A DNA stretch of 64,000 nucleotides, taken from NCBI GenBank assembly GCA_963678465.1, contig OY782858.1, positions 2,108,001 through 2,172,000 of the forward strand, in the 5' to 3' direction. The stretch is from Paludibacter sp963678465 (GTDB lineage: Bacteria > Bacteroidota > Bacteroidia > Bacteroidales > Paludibacteraceae). Shown piece by piece: positions 25,268 to 34,744 of the stretch. The position numbers were made by a program, and so were the translations under genes. How positions within the stretch are numbered: position 1 is the first letter of the stretch; the number at the start of each line of letters is the position of its first letter. The notes under the pieces are model-generated. The model searched no databases and was not told the origin of the DNA. It saw only the letters and a list, made by a program, of their open reading frames with translations.

Positions 25268-27910
25268 TTATTTCACCGACACTTTGGCTGAGTAACCATC
25301 AACACGGAGAATGTATAAACCTGCGCTCAATGGTTTCGAACTGAATTTACCGGTAACCATAGTCGACTGAATGCTACGACCTGCAATATCGAACAGCTCT
25401 ACATTGCGTTGAACTCCGTCGATATTGATGATATGGTTTGATGTAGTAATTGTATATTTACTATAATCAATTTTGTCCAAAGCATTTGGTAAAACAGTTA
25501 TTAAATCGGTTGAAGTCAATACATCGCTCGAACCGCTATTACTTGCAGTCAGTTTTACGGTAAATGTTCCACCTGTGGTGTAGGTATGTACAGGATCCTG
25601 GTCAGTACTTGTTGCACCATCACCAAAATCCCAAGCCCATGAAGTAGCATTGGTTGATAAGTCGTAGAACTGAACTGTCAGCGGAGCAACTCCCGAAACT
25701 GTTTCGGCATAGAAATCAGCTTTTACAGGTAATGTTTCTTTCAGAGTAAGTTCGTCGAGCAAAATTTCGCGGGCAGCTGAAGCATTTGAGCCCATTTTAA
25801 TAACAAAATAGTAAACACCATCTACTGTTGGTTTAAAAGGAGCAACTGTTGTCTTTGTGCTGATTTTCACATCTGTCAGGGACTGAAGTCCGTTCCATGT
25901 ATCCATTCCGAAAATTTTGGTACCCTGAGTTGGCGTATAGTCCACTCCTTCGGCAGGCATCACTGTACCTACAAAACCTTCGCACCAAAAATCAGAAAGA
26001 CCTTTTATATCTTTGAAAAATCCATCGAACAAATAAGTATAGCCTGCTTTCAAAGTTACCTCCTGATAGATTGCAGTATTGAAACCTGTTCCGGTGGTTT
26101 GAATGCGCAAATTACCACCTGCAGCTCCTGTAGGCGCATTGCCGGTATAATTCCATTCAAAAGTGGATACATCGGCAGGGTTACATTTGTTGGTCGACCA
26201 GAAATTACCATTCTCCATATTTCCACCATAGAGCATTTCGCCGGCAGGAAGTGTGGGTTTGGAATTCACTTTCACAAAATCTGTTTTGATTAAGGCAGAA
26301 TCACCTTTTTCGTTGGTAGCAGTCAGTTTTACAGTATAAGTTCCAACAACAGTGTAGGTGTGTTCAGGATTTTCTTCTGTGCTGACAGCAGAACCATCGC
26401 CAAAATCCCATTTGTAAGAGTTAGCAAACTTAGTAGTATTTGTAAAAACTGTTTTCAATGCAGGGAAGCCCACAGCATTTGTAGCCGTAAAGCTAACAGC
26501 CGGTTTTGTGCGAACAGGTGTCAACGAGAGTTCATCAACAGCAATTTTAAATCCCGGTCCATCCCATGTACCTATTTTGAGTACAAAATAGTAATCGCCT
26601 GTAGTTTCGGGAGTGAAAGTAGTATATGTACCTGCATGAATTTTAAATGTACCATTCAAACCTGCCACAGCACTACCTGCATTCCACGCATCAAATTTAG
26701 CAATCATCTTACCTTCGGTGGCACCATAGTCGGCACCATTACCGGCAGGTTGAGCGCCGATATACACTTCTGTCCAGAAGTTCTTCAGGTTAGGGCTTAA
26801 ATCACGGAAAGCACCATCGAACACGTATACCGAGTCGCGACTTAAATGTACTTTTTGATAAATAGCATATTGCACGCCGGCACCTGCAGCCGGACCTTCG
26901 ACCAATAAATATCCGTCCTTACCTGCATTTGGTTTGCTATCGGTGGCATTCCATGTAGCCACAGGATTGTTACCAGCTCCTGTATTCAGAAAATCTTCAG
27001 TCCAGTCGCCTTTGGTTTCCATGTTTCCGTTTTTCAATAATCCGCCACCAGTTAATATAGCCAATGGAGTTACGTTGATATATTCGGTTTCTATTTTCTC
27101 ATTTGTTCCAATTTCATTGGTAGCAGTCAGTTTTACAGTATATTTTCCAACAGCAGCAAATACATGCGTCGGGTTCTTTTCGGTACTGGTACCACCATCG
27201 CCAAAATCCCATGCCCATGAGTTAGCCATTTTAGAATCGTCGCTGAATTTCACGGTAAGCGGCGCAAAACCTGAACGCACATCGGCTTTCATAGCAGCCA
27301 CAGGCGCTAATCTATCGCTGGTAAGTTTCAATTCATCCACTACAATATCACAAGTTGGCACTTCGGCATCCCAGGTGGTGGCGCCCATTTTCATTACAAA
27401 ATAATACACACCGGTGGTGGGAGGCAGAAAATACTTGCAGGCAGCAGCATTTAGTTTAAATGTTCCATCAGCCACAGCAGCAGGGTTGTCCCATGCACCA
27501 TAATTGGCAATTTTAGTTCCCAACGCATCGCCGTAGTCCTGACCTTCAACCGGCATTTGACCAATAAAGACTTCGCACCATGAGCGTTCCAGTTTAATGT
27601 TTTTGAACGCAGCATCGAAATTGTAGATAGAATCGGCCGACAAAGTAAGCGCTTGATAAATACAATACTGAGAATTACCTCCATTGGTAGTAGCTACCAC
27701 ATGTAATCCTCCGGCAATTCCTGCCGTAGGCGTTGCAGCGGTATACCCCCAGGTCACAGCCGGAAGTTTATCCGCAGCAGTATTCAGGTAACTTACCTGC
27801 CAGGCGCCCTGGCTTTCCATGTTGCTATTGACAAGTTTATTGCCACCAGCAGCTACTGCCGAGATAATACTCAGACAGCTTACGAGCAAAAGAAGAAGTT
27901 GTTTTTTCAT
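25268..27910 (-). CDS. Triple CBM-like/PKD-repeat surface protein with T9SS sorting domain
   Basis: 880 residues. After a signal peptide come three similar units (about 22-280, 285-550 and 555-810). Each has a jelly-roll resembling a carbohydrate-binding module (GGNLRIQTTG..., YAIYQKVHLSRDSVYVFDGAFRD, ...VYYFVIKMG). The PKD domain that ends each unit carries the motif WDFGDG. The last about 75 residues (NIDGVQRNVELFDIAGRSIQ... to GLYILRVDG) are a type A T9SS sorting domain. No catalytic domain is visible; it is likely a surface glycan-binding protein of the locus. It lies 38 bases after the preceding lipoprotein gene. Confidence 0.82.
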   Translation of the reverse strand: MKKQLLLLLVSCLSIISAVAAGGNKLVNSNMESQGAWQVSYLNTAADKLPAVTWGYTAATPTAGIAGGLHVVATTNGGNSQYCIYQALTLSADSIYNFDAAFKNIKLERSWCEVFIGQMPVEGQDYGDALGTKIANYGAWDNPAAVADGTFKLNAAACKYFLPPTTGVYYFVMKMGATTWDAEVPTCDIVVDELKLTSDRLAPVAAMKADVRSGFAPLTVKFSDDSKMANSWAWDFGDGGTSTEKNPTHVFAAVGKYTVKLTATNEIGTNEKIETEYINVTPLAILTGGGLLKNGNMETKGDWTEDFLNTGAGNNPVATWNATDSKPNAGKDGYLLVEGPAAGAGVQYAIYQKVHLSRDSVYVFDGAFRDLSPNLKNFWTEVYIGAQPAGNGADYGATEGKMIAKFDAWNAGSAVAGLNGTFKIHAGTYTTFTPETTGDYYFVLKIGTWDGPGFKIAVDELSLTPVRTKPAVSFTATNAVGFPALKTVFTNTTKFANSYKWDFGDGSAVSTEENPEHTYTVVGTYTVKLTATNEKGDSALIKTDFVKVNSKPTLPAGEMLYGGNMENGNFWSTNKCNPADVSTFEWNYTGNAPTGAAGGNLRIQTTGTGFNTAIYQEVTLKAGYTYLFDGFFKDIKGLSDFWCEGFVGTVMPAEGVDYTPTQGTKIFGMDTWNGLQSLTDVKISTKTTVAPFKPTVDGVYYFVIKMGSNASAAREILLDELTLKETLPVKADFYAETVSGVAPLTVQFYDLSTNATSWAWDFGDGATSTDQDPVHTYTTGGTFTVKLTASNSGSSDVLTSTDLITVLPNALDKIDYSKYTITTSNHIINIDGVQRNVELFDIAGRSIQSTMVTGKFSSKPLSAGLYILRVDGYSAKVSVK

Positions 27911-27948
27911 ACGATTATTTTTAATGGATATTTATATTTAAGGAATTA

Positions 27949-28323
27949 TTATTCGCCGTTTGGAAAAATTGAAATTGTGGCAGGAACCGAGTAATTGTCG
28001 AATTTATCAACTGTATAAACCGACACCATATATCCTTTAATTTCTAAATTTGTGAGCTTGTATGTTTCTGTCAAACCATCCAACACGATGGTTGAATCCT
28101 GCAATCTGATAGCGTTTTTCACTGCAATTTTACCCTGAGGATTTTTCCACGACAAGGTCACTTCTTTTAAACCCGACACTACAGTCAGGTCGGTAACCCT
28201 TGGAGAATAAACCGTTACGTCAGTGAGGTAATCTTTGTAATTCTCATCCATTCCCTCACAACTACCGAAGAACAGGACTGCCAATAAAAAGCCGATTATT
28301 TTAATTGTTTTCATTTTCTTCAA
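27949..28323 (-). CDS. Small lipoprotein with fibronectin-III-like fold (DUF4998-like), polysaccharide locus
   Basis: 124 residues with a lipoprotein signal (FLLAVLFFGSC, Cys about 22). One Ig/FN3-like domain follows (PRVTDLTVVSGLKEVTLSWKNP to MVSVYTVDKFDNYSVPATI). It looks like the N-terminal part of the DUF4998-type proteins found after susD and is short for that family. It starts 4 bases after the stop of the preceding gene, so it is translationally close to it. Probably an outer-membrane accessory protein. Confidence 0.65.
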   Translation of the reverse strand: MKKMKTIKIIGFLLAVLFFGSCEGMDENYKDYLTDVTVYSPRVTDLTVVSGLKEVTLSWKNPQGKIAVKNAIRLQDSTIVLDGLTETYKLTNLEIKGYMVSVYTVDKFDNYSVPATISIFPNGE

Positions 28324-28327
28324 AAAA

Positions 28328-29536
28328 TTATTGTTGATTATCTAATCCGTAAAGTGTTATTTCAGAGCCATACACATTGGTTTCGCTTCCATAGTTCGAC
28401 AGCACACTGAATTTCATATACCTGAAAGGTTGCGAAACCGATTCGAGATTAAACTCATGTCCATCGATAGCCTCTTTGTATTTGGCCGGTGAAATAACTC
28501 CTGCGGCATCGCGCGGATCACCAATATCGAAACTACCCAGCGAAGTCCACGTCAGCTTATCGGTACTTACTGAAACCGAGAATGATTTCATGTTTTCTTC
28601 TTTGTAATAATAGTAGTCGGTGCTTACTCCGTTTTGCTCTGCATTTACATAGGCAAAAGCACGTTGCCACACCACAAAGCGGTTTACGACAACCGTTTTA
28701 TTCAAATCCACCACTATGTCGAGCGGCCACTTCAGCATACCGCCATTTTCGTCGCGGCTGATAATGAAGTAACTATTGTCAGCAGCCGATTCTTTGGTAT
28801 CGACCACATCGTCCCAAAAGCTGGCGAGGGTTCCCTCCCATTTATCGCCATCCACCGAGAGGTTCTGAAGAACTTTCCATGTCGATTTATCAATTTTCTG
28901 TTCTAAAAGAGGCCTATAAGTTCCCACATCCATTTTATCAGTCTTGTTACCGTTAAAATCTTCTACAGTAACCGAAAAACTATATTCTTCAGGATCGAGT
29001 CCTCTTATCATCAAAACAGGATCGCTTAAAGCCGAGGAAAGAATACGCTCGTAGGTTTTCCCGGCCTTACTGAAGTTGACGTAAACAAAAACCGTTTTCT
29101 GATCAGGATTTTCCCAGGTAATCCGCACACCACCCAATTGCTCCTTCATCTGAATACTTTCCTGAACGAGGTAAATGAACGATTTCATGGGCGTCACTTC
29201 TATTTCGGCAGCCTCAGAATTATTGTTGCTCCGATCGACAGCATAAAGTTTAACCTTTTGAGGTGTTGCTTCTTTGAAACCATCAATTTCGATTGAATCG
29301 CCATAATGACTTGTCACTTTGAACACTTCTTTGCCCAGCGAGTTGGTGTACACGGCTTTAACATAGAGTAAATCGTCGTCATCGGGAGCAGTAAATGTCA
29401 GGACAGCACCTCCGTTTGTAGGTTTGTAACTAATATTTGTTACTTTACCGGGGGCGGTTGTATCCAAAACTTCCTCGTTGCATGCCGTAAAGGCAAATGC
29501 AGCCAGAAGGAGTATGTATATATATTTGTTTTTCAT
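28328..29536 (-). CDS. SusE-position surface glycan-binding lipoprotein (DUF4959/DUF5126/DUF5000 type)
   Basis: 402 residues with lipoprotein signal FAFTAC (Cys about 19). Two Ig-like domains (TAPGKVTNISYKPTNGGAVLTFTAPDDDDLLYVKA and a second near 110-205) are followed by a discoidin-like (F5/8 type C) domain (about 225-400, ending SNYGSETNVYGSEITLYG). This is the standard architecture of proteins encoded after susD in many loci. They sit on the cell surface and help capture glycan. It starts 100 bases after susD. Confidence 0.85.
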   Translation of the reverse strand: MKNKYIYILLLAAFAFTACNEEVLDTTAPGKVTNISYKPTNGGAVLTFTAPDDDDLLYVKAVYTNSLGKEVFKVTSHYGDSIEIDGFKEATPQKVKLYAVDRSNNNSEAAEIEVTPMKSFIYLVQESIQMKEQLGGVRITWENPDQKTVFVYVNFSKAGKTYERILSSALSDPVLMIRGLDPEEYSFSVTVEDFNGNKTDKMDVGTYRPLLEQKIDKSTWKVLQNLSVDGDKWEGTLASFWDDVVDTKESAADNSYFIISRDENGGMLKWPLDIVVDLNKTVVVNRFVVWQRAFAYVNAEQNGVSTDYYYYKEENMKSFSVSVSTDKLTWTSLGSFDIGDPRDAAGVISPAKYKEAIDGHEFNLESVSQPFRYMKFSVLSNYGSETNVYGSEITLYGLDNQQ

Positions 29537-29636
29537 ATTTATCTGAACTTTTATTTGTTATATCTAATTTTTTCAAATAGTCTATTGTCTGAAGTCTTTG
29601 TCTTTATTCTTTGCTCTTTGTTCTTTGTTCTATCTC

Positions 29637-31571
29637 TTACCACCCCGGACTTTGTACCAGATTTGAATTTACAATCATTTCGCTGTATTTAATCGGATGC
29701 AAATAGTCGCGCGGAGTGATAAACGATCGCTGTCCAACCGTTTTTACAATATAAAAGGTGTTGGTAGTCGATCCGTCAACGCTCCATCCGGTTACAGGAA
29801 TATTGAAATACTTATCAGCTTCTTTCCAGCGACGAACATCGAAATTGCGATGTCCCTCGAATGCCAACTCAATGCGGCGCTCCTGTTTAATAATTTCACG
29901 CAATCCTTCCTGCGTTTTGTGCTTGTTCGGCGTTTTGGCTAAAGCAGCATTTTCCCAGGCTTCCTCCACAGTCGGCACACCCGAGCGAACACGCACCTTA
30001 TTCAGTGCATCGTACACTTTTTGGTCGGGTCCGTAGTATTCGTTAAAAGCTTCAGCATAATTCAGATACAATTCAGCCAACCGGATAAGAGGCCACGGAT
30101 AGGCCACCAATTTAGAATATGTAGTGCCTTCTGAATTGGGATGACATACTTTCTTCAACGCATATCCGGTGATCACGTAATCGTTGGTATTACCTCTTCG
30201 CCCGTGAGATTCACCTTTTTTCATCAATAAATTCCATTTTTGTCCCCAGGTACGGTATATTCCTTTGTCGAAACCAATGGAAGCATAAAAGCGGGGCTCG
30301 CGGCCTAAATGCAGGTTCGGAATCATAACGGTGCTTCCGGTCATGGCGTGATACTTATCAGCATCGGTGACGCGGGCTAAACTGTAACGGTTGGCATATT
30401 TAAAAGTCAAATCTTCATCTATCGGCAAACCGTTTTTGGTATAATAAGCTTCGGCAGCCTGAATAGTAGGCGATGTCCATTGCCACGCTCCTTCATTGGC
30501 TGATGCCTCCGGATTTATCATCATCGATGCTGCTTGCAACGACCACCATTGACCATTATTTACAGGGTTTGAATTTCCCCAAATGAGTTCCGAATTCCAA
30601 CGTTCGGTAAACATATAACGGTAATTGTAAAGCGCTTTCACTTCGGGTTGCTTGATGTCAAGTGTATCGAAAACAGGCACAATCCCATTGAACTCATACA
30701 GTTTTACATTATTGGCATCAGCCAGTTGCAATGCTACTTCAGCAGCTTCGAGGGCTTTTTTCCATTTTTCTTTGTCGTAAGTGGTATTGAATAATTTCAC
30801 CCCCTCTTTATCCTTAAATGTATCATAAAAAGTGGCATTACCATTATACAAAGGACTTGCTGCATACAACAACACCCGCGATTTGATGGAATAGGCTATC
30901 AGCTTATCAATTCTTCCAAAGTCGTTGGAGGATGTAATGCGCGTGGGCAAATGCTCTACCGACTTATCGATTGTTGAAACTATGTATTCCACCACTTCAT
31001 CCACAGGTTTGCGTTTCACCCGAACTTCCTCCACACCCGCAGTGATGGGTAAATTCACATCCACAATAGGAATTGGTCCATACTGACGGAAAAGCAGGAA
31101 ATGATAATATGCCTTGAGGAATATGACTTCCGATTTCCATGTCTGTTTTTCCTCCGTTTTCATGTCCTTTACCAAATCAATGTTTTCGATGAAAATATTA
31201 CAGGCCCGAATAGCTTTCCATAGCGATTCCTGCGAACGTCCATAAGGGTAAGTATCATCCCATAATCCCATAATGGGCTTATCGACCGATTGTTTGCCGC
31301 GCATAAGCTCCACACCCGGAGTTTCCTTGGCAATAGGCGTTGTCAACTCATCCGATGCAAAAGCACTTGTAGAATAAACCCCATCTTCCTGAGGTAAATA
31401 ATGATAACAGGTGGCCAATGCACGATAGGCCGCTTCTTTTCGTTCGAACATCAGTTCTATTTCCTGCGTTTTGTCAGGCACAATGTCCAGGTAATTGTCG
31501 CAACTGTTCAATCCTAAAGTTGAAATGATAGCGAAGCATATATATAGTTTTTTCATTTTGAGCATTTTCAT
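29637..31571 (-). CDS. SusD/RagB-family glycan-binding lipoprotein
   Basis: 644 residues with a lipoprotein signal (LGLNSCDNYLDIVPD). The RagB/SusD N-terminal TPR region has ERKEAAYRALATCYHYLPQ. The C-terminal half has the family's typical end (LREIIKQERRIELAFEGHRNFDVRRWKEA... LHPIKYSEMIVNSNLVQSPGW). It caps the SusC barrel and hands oligosaccharides to it. It starts 10 bases after the susC stop, in the same operon. Confidence 0.95.
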   Translation of the reverse strand: MKMLKMKKLYICFAIISTLGLNSCDNYLDIVPDKTQEIELMFERKEAAYRALATCYHYLPQEDGVYSTSAFASDELTTPIAKETPGVELMRGKQSVDKPIMGLWDDTYPYGRSQESLWKAIRACNIFIENIDLVKDMKTEEKQTWKSEVIFLKAYYHFLLFRQYGPIPIVDVNLPITAGVEEVRVKRKPVDEVVEYIVSTIDKSVEHLPTRITSSNDFGRIDKLIAYSIKSRVLLYAASPLYNGNATFYDTFKDKEGVKLFNTTYDKEKWKKALEAAEVALQLADANNVKLYEFNGIVPVFDTLDIKQPEVKALYNYRYMFTERWNSELIWGNSNPVNNGQWWSLQAASMMINPEASANEGAWQWTSPTIQAAEAYYTKNGLPIDEDLTFKYANRYSLARVTDADKYHAMTGSTVMIPNLHLGREPRFYASIGFDKGIYRTWGQKWNLLMKKGESHGRRGNTNDYVITGYALKKVCHPNSEGTTYSKLVAYPWPLIRLAELYLNYAEAFNEYYGPDQKVYDALNKVRVRSGVPTVEEAWENAALAKTPNKHKTQEGLREIIKQERRIELAFEGHRNFDVRRWKEADKYFNIPVTGWSVDGSTTNTFYIVKTVGQRSFITPRDYLHPIKYSEMIVNSNLVQSPGW

Positions 31572-31581
31572 TTTTTTTGAA

Positions 31582-34500
31582 TTAGAAATTAAAGTTCAAT
31601 CCGATGTTTATAATCCTTTGAGGTGGGTATCCTAATCCTCTGCCACCCATTTCAGGATCCCAAAGCTTGAATTTGCTAAATACCAGCAGATTGGTTCCCG
31701 AAGCATAAAACCTTGCCTTTTCTATATTCATCTTTCCCAGTAGTTTTTCAGGTAAAGAATAGCCAAGTTCCACACTTTTCAGACGAAGGAAACTTCCATC
31801 GCGCAACCACCAGGTAGAAGCTTTTTCGTTATTCGCAACAGCATTTACCGACATACGTGGCCAAAAAGCATTTGGATCAGGATTTTCGTCGGACCAATGG
31901 TTATCTGCGATGATTTGAAGGGCATTACGTTCTTTTACAAAAGGTGAAATGGTGGTTGGATCGATAAAAAAGGATGAACGACCGGAACCCTGAAAGAAAA
32001 ATGAAAAATCAACATTTTTATAACCTAAAGAAGCTCCAAAACCATATACTATTTCAGGAACTGTAGGGAAACCAATGGGTACCATGTCTGAATCATCTAT
32101 TTTTCCATCTTCATTCACATCCACATATTTGATATCACCAGCCATGTAACTTCCCATCTGATTGTATTGTACAGGAGAGTTGAGTACGTCCTGCTCATCG
32201 ATAAAAAGACGTTCGGCAACCAAACCGCGTGGTTGATTCATAGGTTGACCGATACTACTCATGTAGGGATAAGGATACTGAGGTTCACCATTTTCGATAA
32301 TTTGATTAGTTGCGTAGGTGAAATTTACGCGTGAAGTTATCCACAGGTCTTTGTTTACGCTTACTTTATAATCTACAGAGCCATCTATACCATGTGATTC
32401 TGCCTTACCTATATTACTTGCAATAGGAGCAGTGAGTCCCATGGAAGCGGGAATATAGTCGCGCTGCATATAGATATTTGTTCTGTTTTCAGTAAAATAA
32501 TCAACCTGTATATTGACATTGTTGAACAACCCGAGCTCCAAACCGAAATTTGCTTTTTCGGCCACTTCCCAGCTTACAGCAGGATTTGCATAGCTGTTGA
32601 TGTTATAACCGTTATAACTGTTTCCAAAATCCTCGCCCCACACATGACCTTTACCGCCATCGTTCAGATTGACAGACGACAAGTAGTAGAAACGATTGCT
32701 TGAAATGGCATCGTTACCAACCAAACCATATGTAGCTTTTAATTTGAGGTTTGAAACTGCTTTCTTCATTGTTTCGGTGAAGAATTTCTCATTCGAGACA
32801 ACCCATCCCAAACCTGCCGAAGGAAAGAAGCCATAACGATTTTGTTTCGAAAACTTCTCTGATCCATTGTATCCAAAGTTCAACTCAACAAAATACCTTT
32901 CATCGTAGGCATAAGTTGTACGTCCCGAAATACCCATATTCCGGAATGGCAATGAAGAATATACATCGCTGCTTGCATCGGTCAACAGCTCGCGGGCATA
33001 ACCCACCAACAAGCCGCCAATATCATGTTTGTCGCCAAACACACGGTTGTACTGCGCTACTCCTTCGAAATAAAAACTGTTATTGGCAGTTTTGTAGCTT
33101 GTTCCGGTGGTCAGGTATTCGGTTCCTTCGCTTATTTGCTCAACGCTGTGAATTACACCCGATTCGCCATCCACCTCTTTCAAACCATAATAAAACGGAG
33201 TAAATCCACGGGCTACTTCACTCAAACTGTAAGAATTGAGCGAAGCCATACCGCGTAATTTTAAACCTTTGGTAATCATGCTCAGATCCTGCTCCAACTG
33301 AAATTGTGCTGTGGTAGTGGACGAAAAACGATCCTTGTATCCGCGCACCATTTCAGCATAAGGATTTGGATATCCGCCATTTCCCTTGTTTCCAAACAGC
33401 ACATGATTTACAAATTGTGTGCTTTCATCCTTATCGTAATATTTGGGGAAATTTACGGGGTTAGCCTGCATCACCATCGAGAATATGCTTCCGGCATCGT
33501 TTTGAGGACCGTTGTACCTGTCGATAAGTGAGTAAAACTTAACCATTGCTTTGGTTGATTTTGTAAGGTTTACATCAATATTAGCCCTGAGATTGTAGCG
33601 TTTAATATCAATGTTATTGTTGAAATTATTCATTTTATCCACATTCAACAGTCCTTTTTCGTCAGTATACGAAACCGAGAGGTAGTATTGAGCCACTTCA
33701 CCGCCCCCACTTACACTCATATTTGCTTTCTGGTTTTGAACAGTGGATTTAAAGAGTTCGCTGTACCAGTCAACATTGGGATAAATCTGCGGATTCAGGC
33801 CATTGCGGGTACCTTCAATTTTATCCTTCGAATAATAAAGCAGCGCTTCCGGGTCACGTGTACGCATAGCTTTGTTATAAAGTTCCATATAATCCACACC
33901 ATTTAAAAACTGATTAGTTATGGTAGGTGAGGTGATTGAATTTTCAATACGAACAGAAATATTGGCTTTGCCCTTTTTACCTGTTTTGGTAGTTACAAGG
34001 ATCACACCATTGGCACCACGAGCCCCATAAAGCGCTGTGGCAGTGGCATCTTTCATAATGGAAAAACTGGCAATATTATCGGGCTCCATGCGGGCCAGAT
34101 CGGTGGTAGTAACTTCCAAACCATCAATTAAAATCAACGGGCTGTTGGCGTAACCAAACGAAGTTACACCACGAATAAAGAATTCTGCATTGTCCTGCCC
34201 CGGTTCACCTGAGCGTTGATACGAGATGACTCCCGCTATTTTTCCCGCCAAAGCATTGGTCAGGTTGGTAGGTGCAATTTTTAATTCGGTAGGATTTACA
34301 GTATTGATCGATCCGATCACACTATTTTTCTTTTGTGTTTGGAATGCCACCACCTGTACTTCTTCCAGGGCACTGGCCGATTCGAGCAAAACGACATTTA
34401 TAATTGTTTGTTTCCCTACTTTAATAACCTGATTGTTGAACCCGACATACGAAAAACGTAGTGAGTCGTTTTCGTTTAAATTTGAAATGGCATATTTCCC

Positions 34501-34677
34501 ATCTATCGATGTGATGGTTCCATTTGTCGAACTCAATTGGAACACAGATACGCCCGGAAGCGGATTGCCTTCTTTATCTACCACCTGCCCTTTTACTAAA
34601 CTTGCCTGCGCAAATGTGAGCTGAGACAGTAGTAGTGTGGCAAATAGAAAAATTAATTTTGTAAGTGTTTTTTTCAT
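31582..34677 (-). CDS. SusC/RagA-family TonB-dependent outer-membrane transporter
   Basis: 1031 residues. Signal peptide, then the carboxypeptidase-regulatory-like domain (VKGQVVDKEGNPLPGVSVF..., SYVGFNNQ), the plug (about 110-230, IRGVTSFGYANSPLILIDG, TALYGARGANGVILVTTK) and the 22-strand barrel ending in LGLNFNF-type NIGLNFNF. It imports oligosaccharides across the outer membrane with TonB energy. No STN or N-terminal signalling extension is present, so regulation is not by an anti-sigma/ECF pair. It lies 67 bases after the GH5 gene. Confidence 0.96.
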   Translation of the reverse strand: MKKTLTKLIFLFATLLLSQLTFAQASLVKGQVVDKEGNPLPGVSVFQLSSTNGTITSIDGKYAISNLNENDSLRFSYVGFNNQVIKVGKQTIINVVLLESASALEEVQVVAFQTQKKNSVIGSINTVNPTELKIAPTNLTNALAGKIAGVISYQRSGEPGQDNAEFFIRGVTSFGYANSPLILIDGLEVTTTDLARMEPDNIASFSIMKDATATALYGARGANGVILVTTKTGKKGKANISVRIENSITSPTITNQFLNGVDYMELYNKAMRTRDPEALLYYSKDKIEGTRNGLNPQIYPNVDWYSELFKSTVQNQKANMSVSGGGEVAQYYLSVSYTDEKGLLNVDKMNNFNNNIDIKRYNLRANIDVNLTKSTKAMVKFYSLIDRYNGPQNDAGSIFSMVMQANPVNFPKYYDKDESTQFVNHVLFGNKGNGGYPNPYAEMVRGYKDRFSSTTTAQFQLEQDLSMITKGLKLRGMASLNSYSLSEVARGFTPFYYGLKEVDGESGVIHSVEQISEGTEYLTTGTSYKTANNSFYFEGVAQYNRVFGDKHDIGGLLVGYARELLTDASSDVYSSLPFRNMGISGRTTYAYDERYFVELNFGYNGSEKFSKQNRYGFFPSAGLGWVVSNEKFFTETMKKAVSNLKLKATYGLVGNDAISSNRFYYLSSVNLNDGGKGHVWGEDFGNSYNGYNINSYANPAVSWEVAEKANFGLELGLFNNVNIQVDYFTENRTNIYMQRDYIPASMGLTAPIASNIGKAESHGIDGSVDYKVSVNKDLWITSRVNFTYATNQIIENGEPQYPYPYMSSIGQPMNQPRGLVAERLFIDEQDVLNSPVQYNQMGSYMAGDIKYVDVNEDGKIDDSDMVPIGFPTVPEIVYGFGASLGYKNVDFSFFFQGSGRSSFFIDPTTISPFVKERNALQIIADNHWSDENPDPNAFWPRMSVNAVANNEKASTWWLRDGSFLRLKSVELGYSLPEKLLGKMNIEKARFYASGTNLLVFSKFKLWDPEMGGRGLGYPPQRIINIGLNFNF

Positions 34678-34744
34678 TCTGTTTATCGTAAATTTAATTT
34701 TAACTTCTATTTCAATTATAAAGCCTATGACACCTGTTTTACGA

